Source: Diaminobutyricibacter sp049994905 (lineage in GTDB: Bacteria; Actinomycetota; Actinomycetes; Actinomycetales; Microbacteriaceae). From it: DNA of 64,000 nt. Within the stretch, counting starts at the first letter, position 1. Each line of letters begins with the position of its first letter. Shown here in pieces: positions 10,585 through 18,741 of this stretch. The notes below the pieces were generated by a model. It searched no databases. It had not been told where the DNA came from and was given only the letters and a program-made list of their open reading frames with translations. A program made the position numbers and the translations under genes. The stretch covers positions 744,001-808,000 of the forward strand of contig NZ_CP188258.1 of the NCBI RefSeq assembly GCF_049994905.1. The letters run 5' to 3'.

Positions 10585-10664
10585 GCCCGCCACGTTGCGG
10601 ATGCCCGCCACGTTGGGACGTGCCCGCCACCTCGAGCTGGCGGGCATGTCCCGAAGTGGCGGGC
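10585..10664. repeat. Cluster of GCCCGCCA direct and inverted copies downstream of the operon
   Basis: GCCCGCCA occurs at 10585, 10603 and 10622, and its complement TGGCGGGC at 10638 and 10657. The third and fourth copies form a hairpin with an 8-nt loop (10621-10646). The first two sit in a 15-nt direct repeat, ATGCCCGCCACGTTG. It lies between the operon end and the aldo-keto reductase gene and may be a terminator grown by local duplication. Confidence 0.5.
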
Positions 10665-10740
10665 GTACTTGGGCGACGGCGGAATACGTCACAGGCGAGC
10701 GCGTTAGCGTCAGAGTCGGCTCACCCACGAAGGAGACTCC

Positions 10741-11697
10741 ATGACCGCACCGCGCAGAACCATCGGCACCTCTGACCTCGAGGTCTACCCGCTGTCCCTC
10801 GGCGGCAACGTCTTCGGCTGGACCGCCGATCGCGACGCCTCGTTCGCCGTACTCGACGGATACACCGCAGCAGGCGGCAACTTCGTCGACACGGCCGACA
10901 GCTACTCCGCGTGGGTGCCGGGAAACACGGGAGGCGACTCCGAGCGCATCATCGGCGAATGGTTCGAATTGCGCGGCAACCGGGATGACATGGTCATCGC
11001 GACCAAGGTGAGCCAGCATCCGGGATTCAAGGGCCTCGCGGCCGACAACATCCTGAAAGCGGCGGATGCCTCCCTCGAGCGGCTGAAGACCGACCGCATC
11101 GACCTCTACTACGCGCACTTCGATGACGACACCGTTCCGCTCGAAAACACGGTGGCCGCCCTTTCCAGCCTCGTCGACGCCGGAAAGGTCCGGTACATCG
11201 GCATCTCGAACTACACGCCGGAGCGCATCGCCGAGTGGTTCCGCATCACGAACGAGAACGGGCTGCACCGGGCGGTCGCGCTGCAGCCGCACTACAACCT
11301 CGTCGAGCGCGGCTTCGAGGATGCGTATCGTGCTCTTGCGGAAAGCGAGGGCCTCGGAGTTGTGCCATACTTCGCACTCGCCAAAGGCTTCCTCACCGGC
11401 AAATACCGTGACGGAGTGACGGTCGACAGCCCGCGCTCCGGTGGGGCGTCGCACTACCTCGACGACCGTGGGCGAGCGGTGCTCTCTGTGCTCGACGAGG
11501 TCGCGAACGCTCGGGGCGCATCCGTCGCATCCGTCGCTCTCGCCTGGCTTGCTGCCCAGCCGACCGTGGTCGCACCCATTGCCAGCGCGCGCAACACCGC
11601 GCAGCTGGCGGACCTGGTCGCCAGCGTGGAGCTGCGGCTGAGCGAGGACGAGGTGCGCCTGCTTTCCGACGCCTCGGCGGTCACAGCGGAGGCCTGA
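10741..11697 (+). CDS. Aldo/keto reductase
   Basis: The 318-residue protein has AAGGAG seven bases before its ATG. Family features: GTSDLEVYPLSLGGNVFGW at the start, the catalytic Asp and Tyr in NFVDTADSY (about residues 47-55), a Lys in IATKVS, a His in YAHFDDD, and the NADPH-site stretch VRYIGISNY. The length and the GNVFGWTAD loop resemble the Tas/YajO group, which reduces sugar-like carbonyls. The physiological substrate cannot be inferred. It stands alone between the maltodextrin locus and the tRNA genes. Confidence 0.9.
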   Translation: MTAPRRTIGTSDLEVYPLSLGGNVFGWTADRDASFAVLDGYTAAGGNFVDTADSYSAWVPGNTGGDSERIIGEWFELRGNRDDMVIATKVSQHPGFKGLAADNILKAADASLERLKTDRIDLYYAHFDDDTVPLENTVAALSSLVDAGKVRYIGISNYTPERIAEWFRITNENGLHRAVALQPHYNLVERGFEDAYRALAESEGLGVVPYFALAKGFLTGKYRDGVTVDSPRSGGASHYLDDRGRAVLSVLDEVANARGASVASVALAWLAAQPTVVAPIASARNTAQLADLVASVELRLSEDEVRLLSDASAVTAEA

Positions 11698-11806
11698 GCC
11701 CGCCCGCGGCGGCCTCGCCATCGACGAGCGGCATATCGACCTCACACGGGGTCGCAGGCGACGATCTGCCGCACGTCGATGCGCGGGGTGAGCGGGCCGT
11801 CACGTG

Positions 11807-11836
11807 TTTAAAGCAGTGTCCCCGGGATGGTATTCT
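11807..11836 (+). promoter_or_regulatory. Possible promoter of the tRNA-Thr/tRNA-Met transcription unit
   Basis: TTTAAA at 11807-11812 and TATTCT at 11831-11836 are separated by 18 nt and lie about 50 nt before tRNA-Thr. The -35 box is poor, so the call is tentative. Confidence 0.35.
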
Positions 11837-11884
11837 CGTACGGTTGCCAAAACGGCCGACGGACAGCCGTCGTGCTCAGGCTTC

Positions 11885-11956
<72 letters not shown>

Positions 11957-11983
11957 CCGTCCTCCAGCGCATGCGGAGGTCGC

Positions 11984-12057
11984 GGCGGGGTAGCTCAGGT
12001 GGTTAGAGCACACGGCTCATAATCGTGGTGTCGCGGGTTCAAGTCCCGCCCCCGCTA
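11984..12057 (+). tRNA. tRNA-Met (anticodon CAT); left attachment site of the island
   Basis: The acceptor stem GGCGGGG pairs with CCCCGCT (one G-U). The D-arm is GCTC...GAGC, the anticodon loop is CTCATAA and the T-arm is GCGGG TTCAAGT CCCGC. An elongator Met tRNA is likely, because the acceptor starts with a G-U pair rather than the initiator's mismatch. Its 3' half and terminator recur in degenerate form at 58361-58459, and an integrase 3'-end remnant begins 35 nt downstream. This indicates use as an integration target. Confidence 0.95.
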
Positions 12058-12059
12058 CA

Positions 12060-12092
12060 AGCCCCGGAATCTCGCCATTCCGGGGCTTTCTT
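12060..12092 (+). terminator. Rho-independent terminator after tRNA-Met
   Basis: An 11-bp perfect stem (AGCCCCGGAAT with ATTCCGGGGCT, 12060-12070 and 12077-12087) with a 6-nt loop is followed by TTCTTC. A degenerate copy of this hairpin also follows the tRNA-like sequence at 58.4 kb. Confidence 0.85.
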
Positions 12093-12169
12093 CATGCCGG
12101 TTGGTCGGGCAAATTTTGGCGATTTGCCCACATTTTGCCCACACTTGAAAACGCAGCAGTGTGAAGTCG
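12092..12169 (-). pseudogene. Remnant of a tyrosine-integrase 3' end beside tRNA-Met
   Basis: Read on the minus strand, about 25 codons encode RLHTAAFSSVGKMWANR and a few more residues before a stop at 12092-12094. The intact integrase at 26379-27524 ends with DRLHSAAFSSVGQILGNR. The DNA around CCCACACTTGAAAACGCAGC is identical in the two places. Upstream of the Arg codon the match fades and no integrase body follows, so this is a truncated relic. Its position, stop codon facing the tRNA 3' end, is where the integrase of a tRNA-targeting element normally lies. Confidence 0.7.
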
Positions 12170-12320
12170 GGTTCCGTGGTACGTGGGAGCAGCCGTTGGT
12201 ACGAACTGATTGGGACATTCATCAGTCGTCCTGCAGGGCTCGTCATCTAAGGTTTGAGGCGAATTGGCGACCTGTCACCGGCGGCCCCCACCTCACCGTC
12301 GAGAGACTTCTCTACCGGCC

Positions 12321-13508
12321 TCATCCCGCCGACAGCCGTCGTACGGCGTCTTCGTCCACGCTGATCCCCAGGCCGGGTCTTGCGTGAAGCGTGCGGATGC
12401 CGTTGACCGGGGTGTCGATGTCTGGCGCGATCGCTTCGGCGAGCGGATTGTTGCCGATCCAGTGCTCCATGATGTCGAAGTTCGGAATCGCTGCAGCGCA
12501 TTGAAGGCTTGCAGCGAAGTGGATTGCTGAGCCGATGCTGACGTGCGGTGTGGCGAGCGCACCGAACGCATCCGCCAGAGCGGCGATACGCATGACCTCC
12601 GAGATACCGCCTGCGCGACACACATCGGGCTGCACGATGTGCAATCCGCCGACCCGCAGGAATTCGAGTGCCCGGAAGCGACCCGAGATCGAATCGAGGG
12701 CGAGTGGGATGGTCGACTTCTCGGCGAGGCGACGGTAGCCGTCGATGTTCTCAGGGGCCATCGGCATCTCGAAGAATCCGACGTCGTAGTCTGCCAGGCG
12801 AGAAGCCAGGGCCATTGCCTGCGCGATGTCGTATTGGCCCGCAGCGTCGGCGAACACCCGGCCTTCCGATCCGAGAACCTCTCGCACGATCCGAACAGCG
12901 TCGAGGTCGGTCTGCGGATCGACCCCGACCGCGACCTTGACCGAGCGGAATCCTCGCTCGAGGAGCGCCTCGGCCTGCAACCGGACCCCGTCGCGCCCTT
13001 CGGCACCGGGCGCTGCCGGAATTCCGGAGGCGTACACGGGAACGTCAGTCCGGAAAGCTCCACCCAGCAGGGAGGCGACGGGTTGCTGAAGTGTTTTCCC
13101 CCAGGCGTCCCACAGAGCGATGTCGATGCCGGAGAGCGCTTCGAGCCAGAATCCCGAGTCGTGTCCGCGGACCCGCATCGCCGCGTACATTCGTTCCCAG
13201 GTGATCGCGATTTCGTCCAGGCGGCTGTTCATCACCAGCGGGGCCAGCAATTCGTCGACGAGCGCCGCTGTGATGGTTGCGCCGACCGGTGCCTTGGACT
13301 CGCCCCAGCCGACGACTCCGTCGGCCGTCTCGATCCGCACGATGACGGTGTCGATCGTTTGTGAGTAGATGTACCGGCGGCGCGCTTCGTTCGGATATGT
13401 GCTCACGCGCATTCCGCGATCGGAGCTCCAGGTCTTTGCTCCCCAGTACGTCTGTCCCTCAGGCAGGGCGGCGCGGACCGGGAACGCTTCGACGGCGACG
13501 ATCTTCAT
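12321..13508 (-). CDS. Enolase-superfamily (mandelate racemase/muconate lactonizing) sugar-acid dehydratase, paralogue 1
   Basis: The 395-residue protein has the capping domain (YIYSQTIDTVIVRIETADGVVGWGES) and a barrel with the expected catalytic ends: a Lys in FRSVKVAVG, an Asp in VFADAAGQYD, a Glu in FFEMPMAPEN, an Asp in LALDSISG, and a His in ATPHVSIGSA. These residues bind Mg2+ and abstract the alpha-proton of an aldonic or uronic acid. The third metal ligand is Asp here, where the paralogue at 19652-20806 has Glu, so the substrates probably differ. Its start overlaps the preceding GH105-like gene by four bases. It is the last gene of the minus-strand operon. Confidence 0.88.
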   Translation of the reverse strand: MKIVAVEAFPVRAALPEGQTYWGAKTWSSDRGMRVSTYPNEARRRYIYSQTIDTVIVRIETADGVVGWGESKAPVGATITAALVDELLAPLVMNSRLDEIAITWERMYAAMRVRGHDSGFWLEALSGIDIALWDAWGKTLQQPVASLLGGAFRTDVPVYASGIPAAPGAEGRDGVRLQAEALLERGFRSVKVAVGVDPQTDLDAVRIVREVLGSEGRVFADAAGQYDIAQAMALASRLADYDVGFFEMPMAPENIDGYRRLAEKSTIPLALDSISGRFRALEFLRVGGLHIVQPDVCRAGGISEVMRIAALADAFGALATPHVSIGSAIHFAASLQCAAAIPNFDIMEHWIGNNPLAEAIAPDIDTPVNGIRTLHARPGLGISVDEDAVRRLSAG

Positions 13509-14470
13509 AGGTGTTTCCTTCCTTCGGCGAGTGCGAGTAAGAGCGGACCCTGTCCCCAGGGGAAGATCCCGGATGCGCGGGTGAGATAGTCGGCGTGGAC
13601 GGAGGCCGGCGTTGCCTCCGATACGTTCAATCCGCCGTCGGCGTCGGTGGCGTTGGCGGCCGCGATGAGGGCACGGCGTGCCATGGGCAGCCAGTCCCCC
13701 GAGACACGACCCTGGCTTACGCCGAGCAGGATGCCCGATGCCATGATCGCGCTCACGCTGGCCTCGACGGGTGCGCTCGCGTCATCGACCACTGTGCGCC
13801 ACTGCCCGTCGACTTCGAGTGAGGCCATCGCAAGCAGAAGTCGGTCGAGCCGGTCAGTGAGGCCCTGAGACGAACCACCCAGTACGAGACCGTGCAGCGC
13901 CCACCCTTGGCCACGACCCCAGTGCACGCCGTTCGCCCTCCCTGCCACGATGTCGTAGGCGTGTGAGAACAACCCACTGTCATCCTGCAGAACAGCTGCC
14001 ACCTCTTCTGCGGAGCTGACGGCGTTCGCCTCGAGGCCGAGCGCCGCCAGACCGGGTCCATCGGTGTGCATGCAGTCGACCCAGATGATGTGGGCGAGCG
14101 CGTCCAGATCGGGGCGGTGCACAGGTGGCTGGTTGTCGATCGGCCGCTGAGCCCGGGTTACTGCGACGCGAAAGCGTTCGATTGCCGGCCCAACGTCAAG
14201 GCCGGGCCGTATCCGTTGGAGTTCGAGCAGCGTCTCAACGGAGATCAGATGATCGGTCGGATCCGCCGGGAGAGTCAGACTGGGAGCAACCAGGGCCTCA
14301 ACCATGTCGACCAGACACGGTTCATCGAGCAGGGCGCCCGCGCGGAGAAGGCCGACGAGGGCGGGACCGACGCCGAATCCCCAGATGCGGATGTCGCATC
14401 TGAGCGTCCGCCTTGAGACGAGTTCGAGGAACTCGTCTGACAGAATCGCTGTCATGTCACTCGGGCGCAT
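13505..14470 (-). CDS. GH105/GH88-like unsaturated uronyl hydrolase
   Basis: The 321-residue protein is probably an alpha/alpha six-barrel enzyme. The visible signatures are HTDGPGLAALG, LFSHAYDIVAGRANGVHWGRGQGWALHGL (about residues 165-195) and WGQGPLLLAL at the end. They match the unsaturated rhamnogalacturonyl hydrolase (YteR) and unsaturated glucuronyl hydrolase pattern, where the Asp in this region hydrates the enol ether. It lacks a signal peptide and is shorter than usual (about 370). The best start is the ATG at 14470 (GGAG seven bases upstream); 14455 is an alternative. It would release a 4-deoxy-uronate from imported lyase products, which the neighbouring dehydratase, kinase and aldolase genes could consume. 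Confidence 0.72.
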   Translation of the reverse strand: MRPSDMTAILSDEFLELVSRRTLRCDIRIWGFGVGPALVGLLRAGALLDEPCLVDMVEALVAPSLTLPADPTDHLISVETLLELQRIRPGLDVGPAIERFRVAVTRAQRPIDNQPPVHRPDLDALAHIIWVDCMHTDGPGLAALGLEANAVSSAEEVAAVLQDDSGLFSHAYDIVAGRANGVHWGRGQGWALHGLVLGGSSQGLTDRLDRLLLAMASLEVDGQWRTVVDDASAPVEASVSAIMASGILLGVSQGRVSGDWLPMARRALIAAANATDADGGLNVSEATPASVHADYLTRASGIFPWGQGPLLLALAEGRKHL

Positions 14471-15269
14471 TTCCGGTCTCCGTTGCGAGTTGGGCGAGAG
14501 TCCGGTGTGGGACGTCTCGGAGGGGCGGCTGCTGCTGGTCGATATCCAGCGGAGGCTGCTTTACAGCGTGCGAAAGGGAGCGCTGATCGGGGCGCCTATC
14601 GGCTTGAGCGAGCGTGTGACAGCGATCGTGCCCGCAGAGCGCGGCGAATGGCTTGCCGTGTTCGACCGGTCGATCGGGGTGATCGACCTGCACACGGGCA
14701 CGGTGGACGCGGTCTTGTCGATCCCAGGAGATGCTGAACTCGTGTTGAACGATGCTGTCTCCGGTCGTGACGGGATCCTTTATGTCGGCTCGGTCGACCG
14801 CTCGGGGGCTGACCGGGGCGAGCTCTATGCGATCAGCAGCCGACTGGAGGTCACGACAGTCCTCACGGGCATCGGCGCATCCAACGGACTTGATACGACG
14901 GAGGGAGGCGAGAAGCTCGTGCACGTCGACAGCCTCGGCGACCGTGTGAGCCTGGGGATCGACGGTCCTGCGATCTCGGTTCCGCATCCGGACGGCGTCG
15001 CTGTGGATGCGGAAGGGTATGTGTGGGTTGCGCTGTGGGGTCATGGTCAGGTGCACCGTTTCGATCCGGCAGGACGTCTCGATCGGGTCTTGGACCTGCC
15101 GACTCCGCTGGTCACGAACGTGGCATTCGGGGGCGCCGATCTCGATGAGCTGTTCATCACGACCGCCCGGGCTGACGAGTCGGGGCTGGGGGGTGCGGTG
15201 TTCCATACTCGGCCAGGAGTTCGCGGCCTTCCGCCAGCACATTTTCGATGGACTCTCCCAGCGGCCTGA
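14454..15269 (+). CDS. SMP-30/gluconolactonase family sugar lactonase
   Basis: The 271-residue six-bladed propeller has LGESPVWD (metal-ligand Glu), VLNDAVSGRDG (Asn), SNGLD (Asn/Asp) and PDGVAVDAEGYVWVALWG (Asp), ending in GVRGLPPAHFRW as usual for the family. These are the divalent-metal ligands for hydrolysing aldonolactones. It lies on the plus strand inside a minus-strand operon. Its start overlaps the 5' end of the GH105-like gene and its last 113 bp overlap the 3' end of the epimerase-like gene. No good ribosome site is visible, so the transcript may be leaderless or driven from within the neighbour. Its role would be lactone opening after the SDR oxidation step. Confidence 0.85.
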   Translation: MSLGRISGLRCELGESPVWDVSEGRLLLVDIQRRLLYSVRKGALIGAPIGLSERVTAIVPAERGEWLAVFDRSIGVIDLHTGTVDAVLSIPGDAELVLNDAVSGRDGILYVGSVDRSGADRGELYAISSRLEVTTVLTGIGASNGLDTTEGGEKLVHVDSLGDRVSLGIDGPAISVPHPDGVAVDAEGYVWVALWGHGQVHRFDPAGRLDRVLDLPTPLVTNVAFGGADLDELFITTARADESGLGGAVFHTRPGVRGLPPAHFRWTLPAA

Positions 15270-16098
15270 CTCGCACGTCGAGGTCGATGGTGCATGGGGT
15301 GCCGGGGGAAACGATCACGGCGTCGCCGGCGTTGAGGGCGTTTCCGGGGGCGAACTGCGGTTCGACGCAGATCGCATCTTCCGTTTCGTGAATGACCCAG
15401 CACCGTGCGTTGAAGCTCGACAAGGTGAGTTCGAACAGTCCCGGCCAGGCCAGTATCGGCGCTTGGTCGTTCGTCGGTGCCGTCCAGGTGCGTGTCGACG
15501 GATCACGATCGACAAGGGTGCGGGATGTGATCAGCGCATTCTCTCGGTACACCTTGTCGACGGGCCACGTGAGAATCGCCTCTGTTCCTTCGATCGCACG
15601 ATTGAACCATGGATGCAATCCGGGGCTGGCGGGCATCCGCTGTCGGTCGTTGCTGACGGTGAGGAGGATTCCCATGCCCTCGGCAGATGTTCGGATCTCC
15701 TCGCGCGCACTCCCTCCGAACGGCCAGCGCGCGTCGAAGTCGATGCCGAAAACGCCGGGTTCCGGCATGCTCCACGCGACGTCTGCTGCAACTCCGTGTG
15801 CGGAGTGCGGCACGGCGTTGGCCGGGAGGATATGCTGCTCGCCGCCCCAGGTGAACCGTGCTCGAGCGAGCCTTCCGGCATAGGGTGCCATTGCGAAGAG
15901 GCCGTCCCGGAACGGTGAAGGGTTCAGGGCGTCCGGTGCGGCCAGAATGTTGCGTTCAAGGATCGTGAGCTCGCTGATGCGGGCGCCCCGATTCAGGTCG
16001 ACGGTGACGGAGGCCGGTCCGAGTTTGTCGAGTTTCCAGTCACGCACGACAGTTCCAGGTCCCGCGCCGGTGCGCCATCCTTGTGGGGCGTTCATCAC
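15157..16098 (-). CDS. Aldose 1-epimerase (mutarotase) family protein
   Basis: The 313-residue protein has the galactose-mutarotase fold pattern: FRDGLFAMAPYAGRLARARFTWGG, the His in PHSAHGVA, SPGLHPWFNR with the second catalytic His, and CVEPQFAPGNALN with the Glu base. It interconverts anomers of a free sugar, which would help the adjacent dehydrogenase. The stop codon overlaps the DUF4862-like gene's operon partner spacing by the usual 4 nt at the 5' side. The 3' end overlaps the opposite-strand lactonase gene by 113 bp, with a Pro-rich tail after the catalytic domain. Confidence 0.85.
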   Translation of the reverse strand: MMNAPQGWRTGAGPGTVVRDWKLDKLGPASVTVDLNRGARISELTILERNILAAPDALNPSPFRDGLFAMAPYAGRLARARFTWGGEQHILPANAVPHSAHGVAADVAWSMPEPGVFGIDFDARWPFGGSAREEIRTSAEGMGILLTVSNDRQRMPASPGLHPWFNRAIEGTEAILTWPVDKVYRENALITSRTLVDRDPSTRTWTAPTNDQAPILAWPGLFELTLSSFNARCWVIHETEDAICVEPQFAPGNALNAGDAVIVSPGTPCTIDLDVRVRPLGESIENVLAEGRELLAEYGTPHPPAPTRQPGRS

Positions 16099-17051
16099 GT
16101 CGTCCGGACACCCTCGGCGGTCGCTATCGATCGCAATTCGCGATCGAGCAACTCGATGCGGTCCTTCGCGCTCGCCGATGGCGGCGAGCTCACTTTCAGC
16201 CCGGTGAGAACCGGGTCGCTCACCTGGGAGAGCAACTCGAAACAGTCCGCGATCGAGTCGGGGGTGAGCAACGACAACGGGTCCTCACTCCACGAGGGTG
16301 CGTGAGCATCCGCCCATGCGTCTCCGTATCGTGTCGGCTCGGCTGCACAGCCCGAGAAGATCAACTCGCCAAGCAGGCCGGCCTCGATTGCTGCGCCCAG
16401 GTGATCGAGAACCGCGCCAGGCGCGCGACCTTCGATCGCGGAGCGGCCCCAGTTGATCCCGATCGTCGCTCCTCGATCGACACGCGTGTTAGCCCAGGTG
16501 ACGGCGCGAACCTCATCGGCAAGCGGAAGGTAGCCCTTCGCCGGTCGGTGGGCTTCGGTCAATGCGTCGCAATGTTCGAGGATCACCCGACTCCCCGACC
16601 AGTCCCAGGAAAGGACCTCGGCCATGGAGTCTGCCAGCCGCGCGGTTCCTACGGTCTCCGTGCACGACGACCGCCGTGGTGACGAGACGATCGAAACGCC
16701 GGCGATGCGCCCCGGCCCGATGATGTCGCCAAGGCGGCGCGCGGCGTCCCACGCGTGGCGCAGGAAGGCGAGCGAGTTTCGGCGGCCGACCTCATCGGGC
16801 GAAGCCGGCCCGAACCGGGAGTCTTCGACTCCACGTCGGAACAACCCAGGGACCGTTGTGATGACCACGTCGGAATTGCTTCCGACCCGGTGTGCGATGC
16901 GAGCCAGATCGGTGTCTGTCCATGGATCGGCGAAAGGAATCTCGAACCCTCGCACCAGCGGGTGGGAACGAAGTTCCTCGTAGACCAGGTCCTGCTCGCC
17001 GGAGTCCATACCCTTCGCGACCGTCGCATAGGCGCCAACGAAGAAGCTCAC
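16095..17051 (-). CDS. Conserved protein of unknown function, resembles DUF4862 (probable TIM barrel)
   Basis: The 318-residue protein begins SFFVGAYATVAKG and contains GFEIPFADPWT, VVITTVPGLFRR, VILEHCDAL, ATIGINWGRSAIEG and LGELIFSGCAAEP. The alternating short strands and helices, with acidic or polar residues at strand ends, suggest a barrel like those of sugar-phosphate isomerases/epimerases. From memory the pattern fits the actinobacterial DUF4862 family, often found near sugar-acid genes. I cannot assign a reaction. It overlaps both neighbours by four bases (ATGA type), so it is a co-translated member of the catabolic operon and could be an isomerase or epimerase of the pathway. Confidence 0.65.
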   Translation of the reverse strand: MSFFVGAYATVAKGMDSGEQDLVYEELRSHPLVRGFEIPFADPWTDTDLARIAHRVGSNSDVVITTVPGLFRRGVEDSRFGPASPDEVGRRNSLAFLRHAWDAARRLGDIIGPGRIAGVSIVSSPRRSSCTETVGTARLADSMAEVLSWDWSGSRVILEHCDALTEAHRPAKGYLPLADEVRAVTWANTRVDRGATIGINWGRSAIEGRAPGAVLDHLGAAIEAGLLGELIFSGCAAEPTRYGDAWADAHAPSWSEDPLSLLTPDSIADCFELLSQVSDPVLTGLKVSSPPSASAKDRIELLDRELRSIATAEGVRTT

Positions 17052-18028
17052 GAGGCCGCCTCCGCGAATGACTCGGCCTGGTCCATCAACGCGCGTGCCT
17101 GAACGGAATCAGGCAGCCCCGCGGTGTCTCCGGTTTGCGCGATCACAGCTGCAGCAAATGCTGAACCGAGCCAGCACGCGGCGCGCGCGTCGAGCCCGGA
17201 GAGCCGTGCTGCAAGGTAGCTTCCGGCGAATGCGTCGCCGGCTCCAACCGGGTCGACGATCGTGGTCGCGAGTGTCTCCTGATGCCGCATGGTGCCGTCT
17301 TCTTCCTGCCACCAACTGCCGCCCGCTCCCGCGGTTATCACGACCTCGCTGCATCCCGTAGCGCGAGCGGCCTCGGCAATGCGATCCGGCTCGATCTCGT
17401 CGAAAAGAAGCTTCGCGTCATCCAACCCGACCAGAAGGATGCTAACGGTCGGAAGGATGGTCCGGATCGAATCGACGGATTCCTGCACCCGTCCGAGTTG
17501 AGGGCGCAGATTCACGTCGAGCGCAACGGCGATTCCCCGGTTCGCTGCCAGTTCGGACACTCGCTCGACCATGCGTTTCGGTCCGTCACCCAGGGCCGCG
17601 GTCAGGCCTGAGATCAACACGGCGCGCGGATGCCGTTCCAGTCCCCGTTCGGCGTCGATGCGATCCATGGATGCAGCGGCGGATGTCGATCGGTAGTAGT
17701 AAACCCGCCGTTCGCCGTCCGGCTTCACGTCCTTCAGGAAAAGGGCCGTCGGTCGATAAGCATCGGCTTCCGCGAGGAGTTCGAGCCCGAGTTCGTTTGC
17801 TCGGGCGACGACCTGCTCCGCGAGAGGGTCCGTTCCCAGTCTCGTGCAGAAAGCAGCTCGCGCACCGAGTGCGGCAGCGGCAGCGCACGCGTTGAACTCC
17901 GCTCCTGCGACATGCAGGTCGAGATGGTGTGCGGTAGCGAGTGAGGTCCCCGCGGGAGGCTGCAGAAGCGCGAGCACCTCCCCGAAACCAACGATGTCCA
18001 GTGCTGCCGGGTTGCTCGTCATTGCCAA
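17048..18028 (-). CDS. PfkB-family sugar kinase, probably 2-keto-3-deoxygluconate kinase
   Basis: The 326-residue protein carries the PfkB signatures: a Gly-rich N-terminal motif VAGAEFNACAAAAALG (about residues 40-56) and DPVGAGDAFAGSYLAA near residue 255, with the catalytic Asp. ERRVYYYRSTSAAASMD resembles the 2-keto-3-deoxygluconate kinase pattern, where Tyr and Arg side chains contact the keto acid. The predicted reaction is ATP-dependent phosphorylation of KDG to KDPG, and a KDPG aldolase is encoded in the divergent operon. The start may be the Met at 18028 or 18022. It overlaps the SDR and DUF4862-like genes. Confidence 0.85.
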   Translation of the reverse strand: MAMTSNPAALDIVGFGEVLALLQPPAGTSLATAHHLDLHVAGAEFNACAAAAALGARAAFCTRLGTDPLAEQVVARANELGLELLAEADAYRPTALFLKDVKPDGERRVYYYRSTSAAASMDRIDAERGLERHPRAVLISGLTAALGDGPKRMVERVSELAANRGIAVALDVNLRPQLGRVQESVDSIRTILPTVSILLVGLDDAKLLFDEIEPDRIAEAARATGCSEVVITAGAGGSWWQEEDGTMRHQETLATTIVDPVGAGDAFAGSYLAARLSGLDARAACWLGSAFAAAVIAQTGDTAGLPDSVQARALMDQAESFAEAAS

Positions 18029-18741
18029 CGCTGCCGGAGGTCGGGTCGCAGCCAGGCCGCCGGTGATCCGATGGTCAGGCCGCCGTCGACCGGCAGCACT
18101 GCACCGGTGATGAACGTCGATCGGTCGGAGGCTAGGAATGCCACCGCCTCGGCGACATCCTCGGGAGTGCCGGTACGCCCGAGCGGGTAGCCCTCGGTGA
18201 CGCCAGGAAGCTCAGACGAGCCGATCATCCCGGGTGCGACAGCATTGACCCTGATCCCGGCGGGACCGTACTCGACAGCGAGTTGGCGGACCAACCCTTC
18301 CAGGCCGGCTTTGGCCGCGGCGTAACCTGGTATGCCCGGGACCGTGACCCGAGCATTGGACGAAGAGACCGCGACGATCGCGGCGCCGCGCCTGAGGTGG
18401 GGAAGCGCGGCTCTGACGACGAAGAACGCGGAATCGAGCGTCGCTCCAAGAGCCTTGTGCCACAGTTCGTCGGTAGTGGTTGCTGCCGAAGCGACCGGCA
18501 TCGACGCTGCTGCGAGCACAACGATGTCGATCGAGCCGAGCGCATCGAATGCCGCGGAGACAACGCGGTCGACTTCATCGGGTTGGGAGCAGTCGGCTTG
18601 GAGGAGGCTCAGGAAATCGGGATGGACGAACGGTTCGATCGATACACCCACGACTGAAGCGCCATCGCGAGCCAGCGTGCGAGCGATCGCGATGCCGATG
18701 GCCGAGGAGGCGCCGATCACCAGCGCTCCGGCTCTTCTCAT
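18019..18741 (-). CDS. SDR-family sugar/alcohol dehydrogenase
   Basis: The 240-residue classical SDR has GASSAIGIAIA (cofactor motif), VLAAAS (NAG-like position), a catalytic Ser in VAVSSSNARV, GYAAAKAG giving YxxxK, and the C-terminal PVDGG. The Asp/Glu position after strand 2 reads VSIEPF, so NAD(H) and NADP(H) cannot be separated by eye. In this operon it most likely oxidises a sugar to its lactone or reduces a keto acid. It overlaps its neighbours by 4 nt (DHDPS-like side) and 10 nt (kinase side). Confidence 0.88.
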   Translation of the reverse strand: MRRAGALVIGASSAIGIAIARTLARDGASVVGVSIEPFVHPDFLSLLQADCSQPDEVDRVVSAAFDALGSIDIVVLAAASMPVASAATTTDELWHKALGATLDSAFFVVRAALPHLRRGAAIVAVSSSNARVTVPGIPGYAAAKAGLEGLVRQLAVEYGPAGIRVNAVAPGMIGSSELPGVTEGYPLGRTGTPEDVAEAVAFLASDRSTFITGAVLPVDGGLTIGSPAAWLRPDLRQRWQ

